Positions 19,456 through 30,444 of a DNA stretch of 64,000 nucleotides are shown one piece after another. Numbering within the stretch: the first letter of the stretch is position 1; every line of letters begins with the position of its first letter. A program made the translations under genes and the position numbers. Origin of the DNA: Dietzia alimentaria 72 (lineage in GTDB: Bacteria > Actinomycetota > Actinomycetes > Mycobacteriales > Mycobacteriaceae). The notes beneath the pieces were generated by a model. It was not told the origin of the DNA, did not search any database, and was given only the letters and a program-made list of their open reading frames with translations. Location of the stretch: contig NZ_AGFF01000008.1 in NCBI RefSeq assembly GCF_000226215.1, positions 62,001-126,000 on the forward strand, written 5' to 3'.

Positions 19456-20496
19456 ATGTCGAGTTCGGCCGATCGTAGGACCGATGTCCTGCGCGCGATC
19501 GTCTCCGACTACATCGCCTCGCACGAACCCGTCGGTTCCAAGGCGCTCGTCGACCGTCATTCACTGGGCGTGTCCAGTGCCACGATCCGCAATGACATGG
19601 CGGTACTGGAGGCGGAGGGCTTCATCGTCCAGCCGCACACCAGTTCCGGTCGCGTACCCACTGAGAAGGGCTACCGGCACTTCGTGGACTCCATCGAGGA
19701 GATCACGCCACTGTCACGGGCCGAACGCCGCGCGATCCGCGCGTTCCTCGAGGGTGCTGTGGACCTCGATGATGTCCTCCGGAGGGCGGTGCGATTGCTC
19801 TCGCAGCTCACCCGCCAGGTCGCCGTCGTCCAGTACCCGGTCCTGGGCCGCTCCACGGTGCGTCATCTCGAGGTGGTCAGTCTCACCCCCACCCGGCTTC
19901 TCCTGGTGCTCATCACGGACACCGGGCGGGTCGACCAACGGACGGTTGAGCTGGCCACCCCGCTGACCGAAACGCACCTCGGCGAACTGCGGACGCTGCT
20001 CTCGGAGGCTGTTGCGAACAAGAGACTGTCCGACGCGTCGGCGGCGCTCACCGCGACCGCCGAGGCGGCACGATCTGAATACAGGCAGGCGGCCGAACGC
20101 TGTGTCACGGTCCTCGTAGACACCCTCGTGGAGCAACCCGACGACCGGATCGTCCTGGGCGGGACAGCCAATCTCACCCGGAGCGCCGCCGACTTTGACG
20201 GGTCGCTGCGCTCGGTTCTCGAGGCCCTCGAGGAGCAGGTCGTGATTCTGCGTCTACTCACCACCGGGCAGACCGTGGGCATGACCGGGACCGCCGGGGT
20301 CACAGTCCAGATCGGCGAGGAAACCAAGGCCGCCGAGATCCGGGGCGCCTCAGTGGTCTCCTCCGCCTACGGGGTTGAGGGGGAGGCTTTCGGCGGGATG
20401 GGGGTGCTCGGGCCCACACGGATGGACTACCCGGGAACAATCGCGTCGGTCGCCGCTGTTGCCCACTACGTGGGCGAACTCCTCTCCGGACACTGA
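19456..20496 (+). CDS. hrcA: Heat-inducible transcription repressor HrcA
   Basis: A 346-residue repressor of class I heat-shock genes. The N-terminal winged helix contains [20 protein letters not shown] and [18 protein letters not shown], the next signature is [19 protein letters not shown], and the GAF-like dimerisation part follows. ATG 19456 has GAGGAGGA 7 bases upstream. HrcA classically binds CIRCE elements, but I saw none upstream of hrcA or dnaJ in this window, so its targets are probably groEL-type genes elsewhere. Confidence 0.96.
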   Translation: MSSSADRRTDVLRAIVSDYIASHEPVGSKALVDRHSLGVSSATIRNDMAVLEAEGFIVQPHTSSGRVPTEKGYRHFVDSIEEITPLSRAERRAIRAFLEGAVDLDDVLRRAVRLLSQLTRQVAVVQYPVLGRSTVRHLEVVSLTPTRLLLVLITDTGRVDQRTVELATPLTETHLGELRTLLSEAVANKRLSDASAALTATAEAARSEYRQAAERCVTVLVDTLVEQPDDRIVLGGTANLTRSAADFDGSLRSVLEALEEQVVILRLLTTGQTVGMTGTAGVTVQIGEETKAAEIRGASVVSSAYGVEGEAFGGMGVLGPTRMDYPGTIASVAAVAHYVGELLSGH

Positions 20497-20547
20497 CGCC
20501 CGTACGCTCTTCGAGAGCCACATCAACTACTTGACGAAAGGCCACAC

Positions 20548-21711
20548 GTGTCACGCGACTACTACGGGACCCTCGGGGTCGATAGGGGCGCCTCGGAATC
20601 TGAGATCAAGCGCGCCTACCGCAAGCTCGCACGCGAGCTCCACCCCGACGTCAACCCGTCGGACGAGGCACGTGAGAGATTCAGCGAGATCACCGCGATC
20701 TACGAGGTCCTTACCGATCCCGAGAAGCGTCGCATCGTCGACATGGGCGGCGACCCCCTCGAGTCCGGTGGCGGCGGTGGATACGGCGGCGGCTTCGGCG
20801 GCGGCGGCGGCTTCGGTGGGGGAGGCCTCGGTGACGTGTTCGAGGCGTTCTTCGGCGGCGGTGGCGGCGGCGGTGGTCGTGGTCCCCGCAGTCGCGTGCA
20901 GCCCGGTTCCGACGCGCTCATCCGTGTGAGCCTGGACCTGGCCGAATGCGCCACCGGTGTGACCAAGGAGATCAAGGTCGACACCGCCGTCCTTTGCGAG
21001 GTCTGCCACGGCAAAGGCTCCACGAGCGACAAGCCCCCTGCCAAGTGTGGGATGTGCCAGGGCCAGGGCGAGATCCAGTCTGTACAGCGGTCACTGCTGG
21101 GCAACATCATGACCAGTCGCCCGTGCCCCACCTGCGCCGGGACCGGTGAGATCATCACCGATCCCTGCGGTGAATGCACCGGTCAGGGGCGTGTCCGCAA
21201 GCGTCGTACCGTCTCCGCAAAGATTCCCGCCGGTGTCGGGGACGGCATGCGCATCCGTCTGTCGGGTCAGGGTGAGGTCGGTCCAGGCGGCGGGCCCGCC
21301 GGCGACCTCTACATCGAGGTCGACGAGCGCACCCACCCGGTGTTCGTCCGCGACGGCGAGGACCTGCACTGCACGGTCCGGGTCCCCGTGGTTGACGCCA
21401 TGCTCGGCGGCAGCGTCGAACTGGAGACCGTCGTGGGCGACCCTCTGGATATCGAGATCCCGGCCGGCACCCAGCCCGGACACACGGTGACCTTGACCGG
21501 CCGGGGAATGCCTCGCGTCCGCGGTGGTGGCGCCGGGGATCTGACCGTCCACATGGAGGTCGTGATTCCCGAGAAACTCGACCGCAAACGTCGTGAGCTC
21601 GTCGAGCAGATGCGCAGGCTGGACGGCGACTCGGCCGAGGTGGTCAACGAGGACACGGCCCGCCGCGGTGGCCTGTTCTCCCGCCTACGCGACGCCGTGG
21701 CCGGTCACTGA
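20548..21711 (+). CDS. dnaJ: Chaperone protein DnaJ (DnaJ2 type)
   Basis: A 387-residue full-length DnaJ. The J domain starts at [20 protein letters not shown] with the HPD tripeptide, and a Gly/Phe-rich region follows. The zinc region has all four CxxCxGxG repeats ([32 protein letters not shown]), then the substrate-binding domain. It stimulates DnaK ATPase and presents unfolded clients. GTG 20548 is 51 bases after hrcA, so this is the second, hrcA-linked DnaJ of actinobacteria. The glycine region is unusually long, with runs of five or more Gly. Confidence 0.96.
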   Translation: MSRDYYGTLGVDRGASESEIKRAYRKLARELHPDVNPSDEARERFSEITAIYEVLTDPEKRRIVDMGGDPLESGGGGGYGGGFGGGGGFGGGGLGDVFEAFFGGGGGGGGRGPRSRVQPGSDALIRVSLDLAECATGVTKEIKVDTAVLCEVCHGKGSTSDKPPAKCGMCQGQGEIQSVQRSLLGNIMTSRPCPTCAGTGEIITDPCGECTGQGRVRKRRTVSAKIPAGVGDGMRIRLSGQGEVGPGGGPAGDLYIEVDERTHPVFVRDGEDLHCTVRVPVVDAMLGGSVELETVVGDPLDIEIPAGTQPGHTVTLTGRGMPRVRGGGAGDLTVHMEVVIPEKLDRKRRELVEQMRRLDGDSAEVVNEDTARRGGLFSRLRDAVAGH

Positions 21712-21716
21712 CGGAC

Positions 21717-22514
21717 ATGACCCCGCCCCTGTTCCGCGCAGAGTCGGTCCCCGCCGTCGGCGGGACCGTCGTCCTCGACGGCCCCGAGGGCAGGCACGCA
21801 GGGTCCGCCCTGCGCGTGCGGCCAGGGGAGACCGTGCGGGTGGGCGACGGCCGCGGTGTCGTGGCTGTTTGCCTGGTGACCGGTTCGGCCTCCGGCAGGG
21901 TGGAGGCCGAGGTGGTGGCCCGCGATGAGGTCTCGCACCCCATGCCCGCAGTGACGATCGTCCAGGCACTGCCCAAGTCAGAACGCTCCGAGCTGGCCGT
22001 CGAACTGGCGACAGAGGCCGGGGCCGACAAGATCATCCCGTGGCAGGCCGATCGATGTGTCAGCCGCTGGACTGGTCCGAAGATCGACAAGGGCCGTACC
22101 AAGTGGATCAACGCCGCCCGCGCCGCCGGTAAGCAGTCGCGCAGGGCATGGGAGCCGGAGATCGGTGAACTGCTCGACTCGACCGCACTCGCCGGGTTCG
22201 TCGCGGACGAGACCTCGGCTGGCGTCCGGGCCCTCGTCCTGCACGAGGACGGGGCCGCCGGATTCGCAGACACGGTGACGGCGGGACCGGTCCCGGAGCG
22301 GATTCTCCTCGTCGTCGGGCCCGAGGGCGGCGTCTCCGACGCCGAGATCGACGCACTGACAGGCGCCGGCGCCGACGCGGTCGTCCTGGGCCCCGAGGTC
22401 CTCCGAACCTCCACCGCTGCGGCCGTCGCGTTGGGCGCGCTCGGAGTTCTCACACCGAGATGGGCCCGCACGGGGACTACACTCGACTCGACCACACCAC
22501 GAAACGGGAAGTGA
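21717..22514 (+). CDS. rsmE: 16S rRNA (uracil-1498-N3)-methyltransferase
   Basis: A 265-residue SPOUT-class methyltransferase. The N-terminal PUA-like part contains HAGSALRVRPGETVRVGDG, QALPKSERSELAVELATEAG is the family core, and LLVVGPEGGVSDAEIDAL with LGPEVLRTSTAAAVAL forms the SAM-binding knot. It methylates U1498 of 16S rRNA. The start lies 5 bases after dnaJ, and the stop overlaps phoH (GTGA), giving a compact operon. Confidence 0.95.
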   Translation: MTPPLFRAESVPAVGGTVVLDGPEGRHAGSALRVRPGETVRVGDGRGVVAVCLVTGSASGRVEAEVVARDEVSHPMPAVTIVQALPKSERSELAVELATEAGADKIIPWQADRCVSRWTGPKIDKGRTKWINAARAAGKQSRRAWEPEIGELLDSTALAGFVADETSAGVRALVLHEDGAAGFADTVTAGPVPERILLVVGPEGGVSDAEIDALTGAGADAVVLGPEVLRTSTAAAVALGALGVLTPRWARTGTTLDSTTPRNGK

Positions 22515-23602
22515 TCCACGTAAGCACTCCAGACAGCGACGCAGGCCTCAACGCGACCGCCGCGGACAACGGCGCCCGGCACGACTCTGGCGACTCACCC
22601 GTCCGCACGGCCGTTCAACTTGACCCGGATCTGGCCATGGCGGTGCTCGGGGCCGCCGATTCCAACCTGCGCACGCTCGAAGAACTCCTCGAAGCCGACC
22701 TGCACGTCCGGGGCGGCACCATGACCATCTCGGGCTCCCAGCGGGCGGTCGATACGGCCTCCCGGGTCGTCTCAGACCTGCTGCGGCAGGCGGGCAGAGG
22801 GGTGGAGATCACGCCGGCGTCAGTGCGACGCTCCGTGGAGATCCTCGCCGGCTCCGCGCCGCTCACCCCCCAGGAGGTGCTGGGGACGGAAGTGCTCTCG
22901 CGCCGGGGCGGGATGATCCGCCCCAAAACCCTCGGGCAGAAGCGGTACGTGGACGCGATCGACGACCACACCATCGTGTTCGGCCTCGGACCGGCGGGCA
23001 CCGGCAAGACCTACCTGGCTATGGCCAAGGCGGTGGCCGCGTTGCGCGCCAAAGAGGTCAGCCGCATCATTCTCACCCGGCCCGCGGTCGAGGCCGGGGA
23101 ACGCCTCGGCTACCTGCCCGGCACCCTCCACGAGAAGATCGACCCTTACCTGCGGCCCCTGTACGACTCGCTACACGACATGATGGACCCCGAAGCCATT
23201 CCCAAACTGATGGCTGCCGGAGTGATCGAGGTGGCACCGCTGGCCTACATGCGCGGTCGGACCCTCAACGACGCGTTCATCATCCTCGACGAGGCCCAGA
23301 ACACCACGCCCGAGCAGATGAAGATGTTCCTCACGCGCCTGGGCTTCGGCTCCAAGATCGTGGTGACGGGCGACATTACTCAGATCGACCTCCCCGGTGG
23401 GCAACGCTCCGGGCTGAAGGTCGTCCGCGAGATCCTCCGTGGGGTCGACGACATCAACTTCTCCGAACTCACCTCACGAGATGTCATTCGCCACTCACTG
23501 GTCGGAAAGATCGTCAACGCCTACGCAGAACATGAAGGGCGCCTCGATCGGGGCGCCCGAAAAACCGACACACACGAGCCCAGGGAGAAGCGTCGCCGAT
23601 GA
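22511..23602 (+). CDS. phoH: PhoH-family ATPase
   Basis: A 363-residue PhoH-like protein. An N-terminal KH-like region ([20 protein letters not shown]) is followed by a RecA-type ATPase with Walker [14 protein letters not shown] and Walker [20 protein letters not shown]. PhoH proteins are predicted RNA helicases or NTPases, and this form (PhoL) sits beside ybeY in most bacteria, pointing to rRNA maturation or quality control. GTG 22511 overlaps the rsmE stop; the longer frame starts inside rsmE and is rejected. The 3' end overlaps ybeY by four bases. Confidence 0.93.
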   Translation: MIHVSTPDSDAGLNATAADNGARHDSGDSPVRTAVQLDPDLAMAVLGAADSNLRTLEELLEADLHVRGGTMTISGSQRAVDTASRVVSDLLRQAGRGVEITPASVRRSVEILAGSAPLTPQEVLGTEVLSRRGGMIRPKTLGQKRYVDAIDDHTIVFGLGPAGTGKTYLAMAKAVAALRAKEVSRIILTRPAVEAGERLGYLPGTLHEKIDPYLRPLYDSLHDMMDPEAIPKLMAAGVIEVAPLAYMRGRTLNDAFIILDEAQNTTPEQMKMFLTRLGFGSKIVVTGDITQIDLPGGQRSGLKVVREILRGVDDINFSELTSRDVIRHSLVGKIVNAYAEHEGRLDRGARKTDTHEPREKRRR

Positions 23603-24081
23603 GCATCGAGGTCGCCAACGAGTCGGGCGTGGAGGTCGACGAGGCAGAACTCATTGACGTGGCCGCGTTCGTGATCGCACGCATGGATGTCCACCCGGCC
23701 GCCGAGTTGTCCATCACGCTCGTCGACAAGGACACCATGGCAGACCTCCACGTGACATGGATGAACCTGCCCGGCCCCACCGACGTCATGAGCTTTCCGA
23801 TGGACGAACTCACCCCCGGCGGTCGCCCTGACCTGCCGGAACCCGGTCCGGCGATGCTCGGCGACATCGTACTGTGCCCGGCTTTCGCCGCTGACCAGGC
23901 CGCCAGCTCCGGCCATCCGCTGGCCCACGAACTCGCGCTTCTCACCGTCCACGGGTGCCTGCACCTGCTGGGATACGACCACGCCGAGCCAGCCGAGGAA
24001 CGGGAGATGTTCGGGCTGCAGAACGAGTTGCTGGGCGAGTGGTACGACCATCGCGAAGGCGCCCCGGTCGGGGACGCCTGA
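23599..24081 (+). CDS. ybeY: Endoribonuclease YbeY
   Basis: A 160-residue metal-dependent RNase for 16S rRNA 3'-end processing and 70S quality control. The zinc-binding signature [11 protein letters not shown] is intact near residues 117-127, and the N-terminal half shows the usual [20 protein letters not shown] pattern. It overlaps phoH by ATGA and is followed after 3 bases by the CBS-domain gene. Confidence 0.96.
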   Translation: MSIEVANESGVEVDEAELIDVAAFVIARMDVHPAAELSITLVDKDTMADLHVTWMNLPGPTDVMSFPMDELTPGGRPDLPEPGPAMLGDIVLCPAFAADQAASSGHPLAHELALLTVHGCLHLLGYDHAEPAEEREMFGLQNELLGEWYDHREGAPVGDA

Positions 24082-24084
24082 CCC

Positions 24085-25404
24085 GTGGACGGCACCCTCA
24101 TCACGGCCCTCGCGGCCGTACTTCTCATCCCTGTCGCGGGCCTGTTCGCCGCGATCGACGCCGCGTTGAGCACGGTGTCCGTGGCCCGTGTCGACGAGAT
24201 GGCCAAAGACGGCCGCTACGGCGCCCCCCGGTTGGCTCGCATGCTGGACAACCGGGCGCGGTATATCAACGTCACGGTCCTGCTCCACGTGCTGGCTCTG
24301 GTGGCGGCCGCCGTGCTGTTCACCGTCGTGTTCTCGGACCTTATCGATTCGTCCGCGTGGGCGCTGACCGTCGCTATCACCGTCACCACCATCGCCGGCT
24401 ACGTCGTAGCCGGCGTGGGGCCTCGCACCCTCGGACGTCAGCACGCCTACACAATTGCTCTGGGCGTCTCGACTCCGTTGGCCGTGATCAGCATCGCTTT
24501 GGCCCCGGTGGCCACGCTGCTGGTCAGTGTGGGTAATGCCGTCACCCCGGGTGGCGGCTTTCGCAACGGGCCCTTCGCCTCCGAGATCGAACTCCTCGAG
24601 ATCGTGGACATGGCCCGCGAACGCGGAGTGGTGGCCGACGACGAATCCCGCATGATCCAGTCCGTGGTGGAGCTCGGAGAGACCACCGCGCGCGAAGTCA
24701 TGACGCCGCGGACCGAGATGGTGTGGATCGAGTCCGACAAGACAGTCGGGCAGGCAGCCCGGCTGACGGTGAAATCCGGCTACTCCCGGATCCCGGTGGT
24801 GGACGGCGACGACTCCGACAACGTGGTGGGCGTGGTCTACCTGCGCGACATAGTGGCCCGCCTGGACGACCCGGACGGACGAGCAGCTCCGGTCGCGGAT
24901 GTCATGCGACCTGCAGTCTTTGTCCCCGACTCCAAGCGGATAGATGACCTCCTGGCCGAGATGCAGCGCGATCACAATCATCTGGCGTTACTGGTCGACG
25001 AGTACGGCGGAACCGCGGGCCTCGTGTCGATCGAGGACATCCTCGAGGAGATCGTCGGCGAGATCGTGGATGAGTACGACACCACCGAGGTGCCACCCTT
25101 TGAAGAACTGGAGGACGGCCGCTACCGGCTGTCCGCCCGACTTGGGTTGGACGAGGTGGCGGAGATTTTTGACATCGACTTCCCGGACGAGGTGACCGAG
25201 GAGGTCGAGACCGTCGGCGGGTTGATGGCGCTCGAACTCGGTCGCGTCCCGCTGCCCGGCGCGCACGTGGTGACCACCGGACTCGAGCTCCGCGCCGAGG
25301 GCGGTAACGACAGGCGGGGGCGGGTCAAGGTGATCACGGTGGTCGCACAACGTGTTGAGACCTCCACCGACGAAGATTTCAGAAACGACGAGGAGAACCG
25401 ATGA
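24085..25404 (+). CDS. CNNM/CBS-domain transporter-like protein (CorC family)
   Basis: A 439-residue membrane protein. An N-terminal CNNM (DUF21) region has about four hydrophobic helices, then a pair of CBS domains around residues 205-330 ([12 protein letters not shown] starts the first) and a C-terminal CorC_HlyC domain ([20 protein letters not shown]). Relatives transport or regulate Mg2+ or Co2+; hemolysin names are historical. GTG 24085 follows ybeY by 3 bases, and the stop overlaps era by four. The phoH-ybeY-CBS-era order is conserved across actinobacteria. Confidence 0.9.
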   Translation: MDGTLITALAAVLLIPVAGLFAAIDAALSTVSVARVDEMAKDGRYGAPRLARMLDNRARYINVTVLLHVLALVAAAVLFTVVFSDLIDSSAWALTVAITVTTIAGYVVAGVGPRTLGRQHAYTIALGVSTPLAVISIALAPVATLLVSVGNAVTPGGGFRNGPFASEIELLEIVDMARERGVVADDESRMIQSVVELGETTAREVMTPRTEMVWIESDKTVGQAARLTVKSGYSRIPVVDGDDSDNVVGVVYLRDIVARLDDPDGRAAPVADVMRPAVFVPDSKRIDDLLAEMQRDHNHLALLVDEYGGTAGLVSIEDILEEIVGEIVDEYDTTEVPPFEELEDGRYRLSARLGLDEVAEIFDIDFPDEVTEEVETVGGLMALELGRVPLPGAHVVTTGLELRAEGGNDRRGRVKVITVVAQRVETSTDEDFRNDEENR

Positions 25405-26309
25405 GTACCCCCGAGGGACACAGGAGCGGGTTCGTCAGCTTCGTGGGCCGGCCCAACACCGGCAAATCCACGCTGACCAACGCACTGGTCGGCGAGAAGA
25501 TCGCGATCACCTCGTCGAGACCCCAGACGACCCGACACGCGATCCGTGGCATAGTGCACCGTCCCGACGCCCAGATCATCCTGGTCGATACCCCCGGACT
25601 GCACCGCCCGCGCACTCTGCTGGGGGAGCGGCTGAACGCCCTGGTGGAAGACACGTACTCCGACGTCGACCTCATCGGAATCTGTATTCCCGCCGGGGAG
25701 CGGATCGGCCCCGGAGATCGCTGGATCCTGGAACAGGTCCGCAAGCTCTGTCCCAACACTCCGCTACTGGGGCTGGTCACCAAGATCGACACGGTTTCCA
25801 AGCAGAAGGTCATGGAGCAACTCATGGCGGTGTCGAAGTTCCTCGGCCCCGACAGCGAGGTGGTGCCGGTTTCGGCGGCGTCGGGTGAGCAGGTGGACGT
25901 GGTCGCAGACGTCATCGCAACCCTGCTTCCGGAGGGGCCGCAGTTCTACCCCGAGGACGTCATCACCGAAGAGTCCGACGAGTCGCGCATGTCCGAGCTC
26001 ATCCGCGAGGCCGCGCTCGAGGGTGTGCGGGATGAGTTGCCGCACTCGATCGCCGTGTCGATCGAGGAGGTGCTACCCCACGAGGGGCGCGACGACATGG
26101 TGGACGTGCACGCCGTGGTCTACGTCGAACGGCAAAGTCAGAAGTCGATCGTGCTGGGCAAGGGCGGTTCCCGGATGAAGGAGGTCGGCACCCAGGCCCG
26201 CGCCGGCATCGAGGAACTCCTCGGCACGAAGGTCTATCTGGACCTGCACGTCAAGGTGCTCAAGGAATGGCAGCGCGACCCCAAGATGCTGGGGCGGCTG
26301 GGCTTCTAG
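25401..26309 (+). CDS. era: GTPase Era
   Basis: A 302-residue GTPase with a C-terminal KH domain. G1 is [15 protein letters not shown]3 DTPGLHRPR and G4 TKIDTVSKQ. The KH part contains [20 protein letters not shown], which binds the 3' end of 16S rRNA to check 30S maturation. It overlaps the CBS-domain gene by ATGA and has typical length. It fits the ybeY context, as both act in 30S biogenesis. Confidence 0.97.
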   Translation: MSTPEGHRSGFVSFVGRPNTGKSTLTNALVGEKIAITSSRPQTTRHAIRGIVHRPDAQIILVDTPGLHRPRTLLGERLNALVEDTYSDVDLIGICIPAGERIGPGDRWILEQVRKLCPNTPLLGLVTKIDTVSKQKVMEQLMAVSKFLGPDSEVVPVSAASGEQVDVVADVIATLLPEGPQFYPEDVITEESDESRMSELIREAALEGVRDELPHSIAVSIEEVLPHEGRDDMVDVHAVVYVERQSQKSIVLGKGGSRMKEVGTQARAGIEELLGTKVYLDLHVKVLKEWQRDPKMLGRLGF

Positions 26310-26406
26310 CGCACCCGGCCCACGAGACCCACCGCCGACACGTCTGTCGACACGCGCCCACCGGTGGGACAATGGGCGTTCATCCATCTGTCGAGAGGAG
26401 GCCCGT

Positions 26407-27210
26407 ATGCATCCCTTCACCGATACGGGCCTCGTCGTGCGTACCTACGACCTCGGCGAGGCGGACCGGATCGTCACCCTGCTGACCCGGAACCACGGGC
26501 TCGTTCGTGCCGTGGCCAGGGCTGTGCGACGGACCAGGTCGCGAATGGGCGCGAGCCTGGAACCGTTCGCCGTGGTCGAGGTGCAGATCGCCCCGGGCAG
26601 GGGACGGAGCGGGCTGGGCACCATTCGTCAGGCGTCCAGTCGCGAATCGCTCGCCCGCCAACTGGTGGCCGACTACCCCGCCTACACCTCCGGGTGTGTG
26701 GTGCTGGAGACCGCTGAGAGACTGGCGGGTGAGGAGGGCGACCCGTCTCCGCGACTGCTCGGCCTCGCCGTCGGGGCACTACGTTCTCTCGCCGAGCAGC
26801 GCCGTGCGCCCGGACTGGTCGCGGACGCGTTCCTACTGCGCGCCATGGCGGCCTCCGGCTGGGAGCCCGTGCTGGATTGTTGCGTGCGATGTGGCGTGGT
26901 GGGGCCGCACCGGGCGTTCCATGTCGCCTCCGGTGGCACCGTATGCGTCCACTGCCGCCCTCAGGGTTGCGCCATGCTCTCGCCGGGCGTCACCGAGCAT
27001 CTGTCTGCTCTGCTCGCCGGGGAGTGGGACGCCATCGGGCCGTCATCCCCGGCCGTCATCCGACAGGCCTCCGGGATCGCCGCAGCCCACCTGCAGTGGC
27101 ATCTCGAGCGGGACCTGCGAAGTCTGCCCCTGGTCGACCGCGGCACGGTCGTTCCCGCACCCGTCGACACAGTGGAGGAGTCCAGTGCCCGGATTGCCCA
27201 GATTTCGTAA
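26407..27210 (+). CDS. recO: DNA repair protein RecO
   Basis: A 267-residue mediator that loads RecA with RecR. The N-terminal OB fold begins [19 protein letters not shown], and a four-cysteine zinc finger (CCVRCGVVG followed by CVHCRPQGC) lies near residues 158-190. ATG 26407 has GAGAGGAGG upstream. It lies 97 bases after era and overlaps uppS by 26 bases. Confidence 0.95.
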   Translation: MHPFTDTGLVVRTYDLGEADRIVTLLTRNHGLVRAVARAVRRTRSRMGASLEPFAVVEVQIAPGRGRSGLGTIRQASSRESLARQLVADYPAYTSGCVVLETAERLAGEEGDPSPRLLGLAVGALRSLAEQRRAPGLVADAFLLRAMAASGWEPVLDCCVRCGVVGPHRAFHVASGGTVCVHCRPQGCAMLSPGVTEHLSALLAGEWDAIGPSSPAVIRQASGIAAAHLQWHLERDLRSLPLVDRGTVVPAPVDTVEESSARIAQIS

Positions 27211-28021
27211 GCGTCCCGCCTCACAACAGGCCCCCGCCACCCCCGGGAGGGCAAGCGTGGCGCGGACGCCGACCCCGCACCCCTCAGGGGCCCGCCCGCC
27301 CGCCATCCCCGCCGAGTTCGTTCCCCGGCACGTGGCACTGGTCATGGACGGGAACGGCCGCTGGGCCCAGGAAAAGGGCCTGCCCCGTACGGAGGGTCAT
27401 AAGCGGGGCGAGGCCGTCCTGATGGACGTGGTCGAGGGATGCATCGAGATGGGGATCCCCTACCTGTCCGCGTACGCCTTCTCCACCGAGAACTGGAAGC
27501 GCAGCCCCGAAGAGGTCCGCTTCCTGATGGGATTCAACCGGGACGTACTGCGCCGTCGCCGTGACGAGATGAATGCCCTCGGGGTGCGCGTCCGGTGGGC
27601 GGGCCGCCGGCCGCGACTGTGGGGTTCGGTCATCTCCGAGCTCGAGGAGGCCGAGGAGCTGACCAAGGACAACACGGTCATGACCCTGGCCATGTGCGTG
27701 AACTATGGTGGCCGGGCCGAGATCGTGGACGCCGCCCGTGACTTCGCCCGCAGGGTTGCCGCCGGGGAGGTCTCGCCAGAGGACTTGACCGAAGACGACT
27801 TCCATCGCTACCTGGACGAGCCGGACATGCCCGACGTGGACCTGTTCCTGCGTCCCTCGGGCGAACTGCGTACGTCGAACTTTCTCCTGTGGCAGAGCGC
27901 GTACGCCGAGCTGGTCTTCCAGGACACCCTGTTCCCGGACTTCGACCGCCGCGATCTGTGGGCGGCGTGCTTGGAGTACGCCGAGCGTGACCGGCGCTTC
28001 GGTGGAGTCGCTCCGAGCTGA
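27185..28021 (+). CDS. uppS: Isoprenyl (decaprenyl) diphosphate synthase, cis type
   Basis: A 278-residue cis-prenyltransferase that makes the lipid carrier for cell-wall sugars. The catalytic entry is [18 protein letters not shown]; later landmarks are [10 protein letters not shown] and [19 protein letters not shown]. Its place after recO matches Rv2361c of M. tuberculosis, the decaprenyl diphosphate synthase. GTG 27185 is preceded by GGAGGA at a good distance and overlaps recO by 26 bases. GTG 27257, also behind a GGGAGG site, is an alternative that would remove a 24-residue Pro-rich leader. Confidence 0.94.
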   Translation: MPGLPRFRKRPASQQAPATPGRASVARTPTPHPSGARPPAIPAEFVPRHVALVMDGNGRWAQEKGLPRTEGHKRGEAVLMDVVEGCIEMGIPYLSAYAFSTENWKRSPEEVRFLMGFNRDVLRRRRDEMNALGVRVRWAGRRPRLWGSVISELEEAEELTKDNTVMTLAMCVNYGGRAEIVDAARDFARRVAAGEVSPEDLTEDDFHRYLDEPDMPDVDLFLRPSGELRTSNFLLWQSAYAELVFQDTLFPDFDRRDLWAACLEYAERDRRFGGVAPS

Positions 28022-28048
28022 AGTCCGAGGTCTTAGCCGACGACGCGG

Positions 28049-28462
28049 TCAGTCGGCGCGGACGGCGCACTCCGCGCACAGGCCGAACAGCTCGACAGCG
28101 TGGGTGACCTCGGTGAAACCGTGCGCCCCGGCGGCCCGGTGTGCCCAGGATTCGACGCCGGGCTCCTCGACCTCCACCGTGAACCCACACCCACGGCACA
28201 CCAGGTGGTGGTGATGGGAATCCGAGCACTTGCGGAAGATCGACTCTCCCGAATCGGTGCGTAGGACGTCGACCGCGCCGGCGTCCGCCATCGACTGCAA
28301 TGTCCGATAGACGGTGGTGAGACCGATGGTGTTCCCTCGGTCGCGGAGTTCGGCGTGGAGGTCCTGAGCGGACCGGAAACCCTTGGACTCGTCCATCAAG
28401 TCCGAGATGGCGCTGCGTTGACGTGTCGAGCGCATACCGATGGGTCTGTCGGCGGTGGTCAC
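28049..28462 (-). CDS. zur: Fur-family zinc regulator
   Basis: A 137-residue Fur-family repressor. The DNA-binding helix lies in GLTTVYRTLQSMADAGAVDV. Metal sites are the HHHHLVCRGCG segment and the C-terminal CAECAV pair, which with the former makes the structural Zn(Cys)4 site. It is downstream of an ArsR/SmtB gene with a 3-base gap, as in Rv2358-Rv2359 (smtB-zur) of M. tuberculosis, where zinc relieves SmtB to allow Zur expression; the same logic is inferred. GTG 28462 is the start. Confidence 0.9.
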   Translation of the reverse strand: MTTADRPIGMRSTRQRSAISDLMDESKGFRSAQDLHAELRDRGNTIGLTTVYRTLQSMADAGAVDVLRTDSGESIFRKCSDSHHHHLVCRGCGFTVEVEEPGVESWAHRAAGAHGFTEVTHAVELFGLCAECAVRAD

Positions 28463-28465
28463 CTG

Positions 28466-28837
28466 CTACTCCTCCCCGACGTGTACGACGGCCGCCTCGA
28501 CGATACGCAGCAGATGATCATCGAGCAGTTCGTAGCGCATCTCCCGGCCCTGGCGCAGAGCTGAGACCACCCCCGAGGACTTGAGTACCCGGAGGTGTTG
28601 GCTGACGAGCGGCTGGGGGACGCCCAGGGCGTCGACGAGCTCGTGTACGCAGCGGGGCCCCTCACGCAACTGGAGCACGATCTCGATGCGCAGCGGCGCG
28701 GAAAGGGCCCGCAGCAGCTCGCCAGCGGCGGAGACCACGTGGTCAGGCGTGGGCGGGGCCTGCGCGGCGCTGCCAGACGGGTGGTGCCGGTCCGCGACAC
28801 ACTCCGTGGGGGGCGTGGGATCGCTTGCGATTGCCAT
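28466..28837 (-). CDS. smtB: ArsR/SmtB-family metal-sensing repressor
   Basis: A 123-residue winged-helix repressor. The recognition helix is in [20 protein letters not shown], and the wing is [20 protein letters not shown]. The C-terminal helix [18 protein letters not shown] offers Asp/His/His/Glu ligands of the alpha-5 zinc site. ATG 28837 has GGTGGAGA upstream; the longer frame begins in the promoter region. It is first in a two-gene operon with zur and diverges from glyS. Zinc as effector is inferred from these ligands and from the zur partner. Confidence 0.88.
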   Translation of the reverse strand: MAIASDPTPPTECVADRHHPSGSAAQAPPTPDHVVSAAGELLRALSAPLRIEIVLQLREGPRCVHELVDALGVPQPLVSQHLRVLKSSGVVSALRQGREMRYELLDDHLLRIVEAAVVHVGEE

Positions 28838-28900
28838 CGTCTCCACCTTCCGGGCTCGGCGACGAGGTCCGCGGCCACCGGCATCGTGTCGGGTAGGGGA

Positions 28901-28943
28901 CCCCAGTATCCCAGACCCGGATGCCATACCGGATACCCTGGGG
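28901..28943. promoter_or_regulatory. Imperfect inverted repeat in the smtB/glyS divergent promoter region
   Basis: CCCCAGTATCC (28901-28911) is matched in reverse by GGATAC-CC-TGGGG (28931-28943), a two-base bulge aside. Within it, CCCGGATGCC and ACCGGATACC form a direct repeat. The element is 64 bases upstream of smtB and 84 bases upstream of glyS, so it could be an SmtB operator or part of the glyS leader. The function is not shown by sequence. Confidence 0.35.
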
Positions 28944-29026
28944 ACAAGTGCCCGGGCGTCAGCCCGTGCCGAGGTGATCTACCTCGACAGCTCCGCAACC
29001 GACTCATTAAAGGGAGAACCCCCGAC

Positions 29027-30421
29027 GTGGCAGCCTCAGCTTCCGTCATCGACACCGTCGTCAACCTCTGCAAGCGCCGGGGACTGGTCTACCAGAGCGG
29101 CGAGATCTACGGTGGCACCCGCTCTGCCTGGGACTACGGTCCACTCGGGGCGGAACTCAAAGACAACATCAAGCGTCAGTGGTGGCGAACCTTCGTGACC
29201 GCGCGCGAGGACGTCGTGGGCCTGGACTCGTCGATCATCCTTCCGCGTCGGGTGTGGGAGGCCTCCGGCCACGTCGAGACCTTCACCGACCCGCTGGTCG
29301 AGTGCCAGGTCTGCCACACGCGGCTGCGTCACGACCACCTGCAGGAGGCCTACGCGGCCAAGAAGAAGCTTGACTCGCCGTCAGACGCGCCGATGTCCGA
29401 GATCGCGTGTCCGAACTGTGGCACCAAGGGCAAGTGGACCGAGCCCCAGCTGTTCTCCGGTCTGGTCAAGACGTTCCTCGGCCCCGTGGACAACGAGGAG
29501 GGCCTGCACTACCTCCGTCCCGAGACCGCCCAGGGCATCTTCGTCAACTACAAGAACGTCATGACCACGTCCCGTCGCAAACCACCGTTCGGCATCGGCC
29601 AGATCGGCAAGGCCTTCCGCAACGAGATCACGCCCGGCAACTTCATCTTCCGTACCCGCGAGTTCGAGCAGATGGAGATCGAATTCTTCACCAAGCCGGA
29701 CGAGGCCGTGCAGTGGTTCGACCGTTGGGTCGAGGACTGCTGGGATTGGTTCGTGGACCTGGGCATCGACCCGGCCAACCTGCGTCGCTTCGATGTCCCG
29801 GACGACGAGCGCGCCCATTACTCCGCCCGCACTATCGACTTCGAGTACAGGTTCGGCTTCCAGGGCAGCGAGTGGGGTGAGCTCATGGGCGTTGCCAACC
29901 GCACGGACTACGACCTGACGCAGCACCAGAAGCACTCGGGTGAGGACCTGCAGTACTTCGACCAGGCCACCGGTGAGAAGTTCATCCCCTACGTCATCGA
30001 ACCCAGTTTCGGTCTGACCCGCTCCCTGATGGCGTTCCTCGTGGATGCCTACACCGAGGACGAGGCGCCCAACTCCAAGGGCGGCGTCGACACCCGGACC
30101 GTGCTCAAGCTCGATCGTCGACTGTCGCCGTTCAAGGCCGCGGTGTTGCCGCTGTCACGCAATGCCGACCTCTCGCCCAAGGCGCGGGACCTGGCGGCGC
30201 AGCTGCGCAAGAACTGGAATGTGGACTTCGACGACGCGCAGGCCATCGGGCGTCGCTACCGTCGTCACGACGAGATCGGTACGCCGTTCTGTATCACGGT
30301 GGACTTCGACACCCTCGAGGACCAGGCCGTGACGATCCGTGAGCGGGACACCATGGCGCAGGAGCGCGTGGCCATCGACCAGGTGGAGGGATATCTCGCG
30401 CAGCGGCTCCTCGGCTGCTGA
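29027..30421 (+). CDS. glyS: Glycyl-tRNA synthetase (class II, dimeric)
   Basis: A 464-residue synthetase of the homodimeric type. It begins with the usual [20 protein letters not shown], and class II motif 2 is [19 protein letters not shown]. Two CxxC pairs (CQVCHT and CPNCGT) mark the inserted zinc-like module of actinobacterial enzymes. Motif 3 is [15 protein letters not shown], and the anticodon-binding domain closes the protein. The start is GTG 29027 with AGGGAGAA upstream; earlier in-frame starts overlap smtB. The neighbourhood matches Rv2357c. Confidence 0.96.
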   Translation: MAASASVIDTVVNLCKRRGLVYQSGEIYGGTRSAWDYGPLGAELKDNIKRQWWRTFVTAREDVVGLDSSIILPRRVWEASGHVETFTDPLVECQVCHTRLRHDHLQEAYAAKKKLDSPSDAPMSEIACPNCGTKGKWTEPQLFSGLVKTFLGPVDNEEGLHYLRPETAQGIFVNYKNVMTTSRRKPPFGIGQIGKAFRNEITPGNFIFRTREFEQMEIEFFTKPDEAVQWFDRWVEDCWDWFVDLGIDPANLRRFDVPDDERAHYSARTIDFEYRFGFQGSEWGELMGVANRTDYDLTQHQKHSGEDLQYFDQATGEKFIPYVIEPSFGLTRSLMAFLVDAYTEDEAPNSKGGVDTRTVLKLDRRLSPFKAAVLPLSRNADLSPKARDLAAQLRKNWNVDFDDAQAIGRRYRRHDEIGTPFCITVDFDTLEDQAVTIRERDTMAQERVAIDQVEGYLAQRLLGC

Positions 30422-30444
30422 CCAGACGCTGGCACACTGGTCGA

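Noticed and set aside
19395-20547. CIRCE operator upstream of hrcA or dnaJ
   Set aside because: No TTAGCACTC-spacer-GAGTGCTAA-like palindrome is present in the short gaps before either gene.
23521-24981. 486-residue minus-strand ORF opposite ybeY and the CBS-domain gene
   Set aside because: Antisense to two confidently identified genes, with composition (His, Gly, Asp repeats) typical of a shadow frame.
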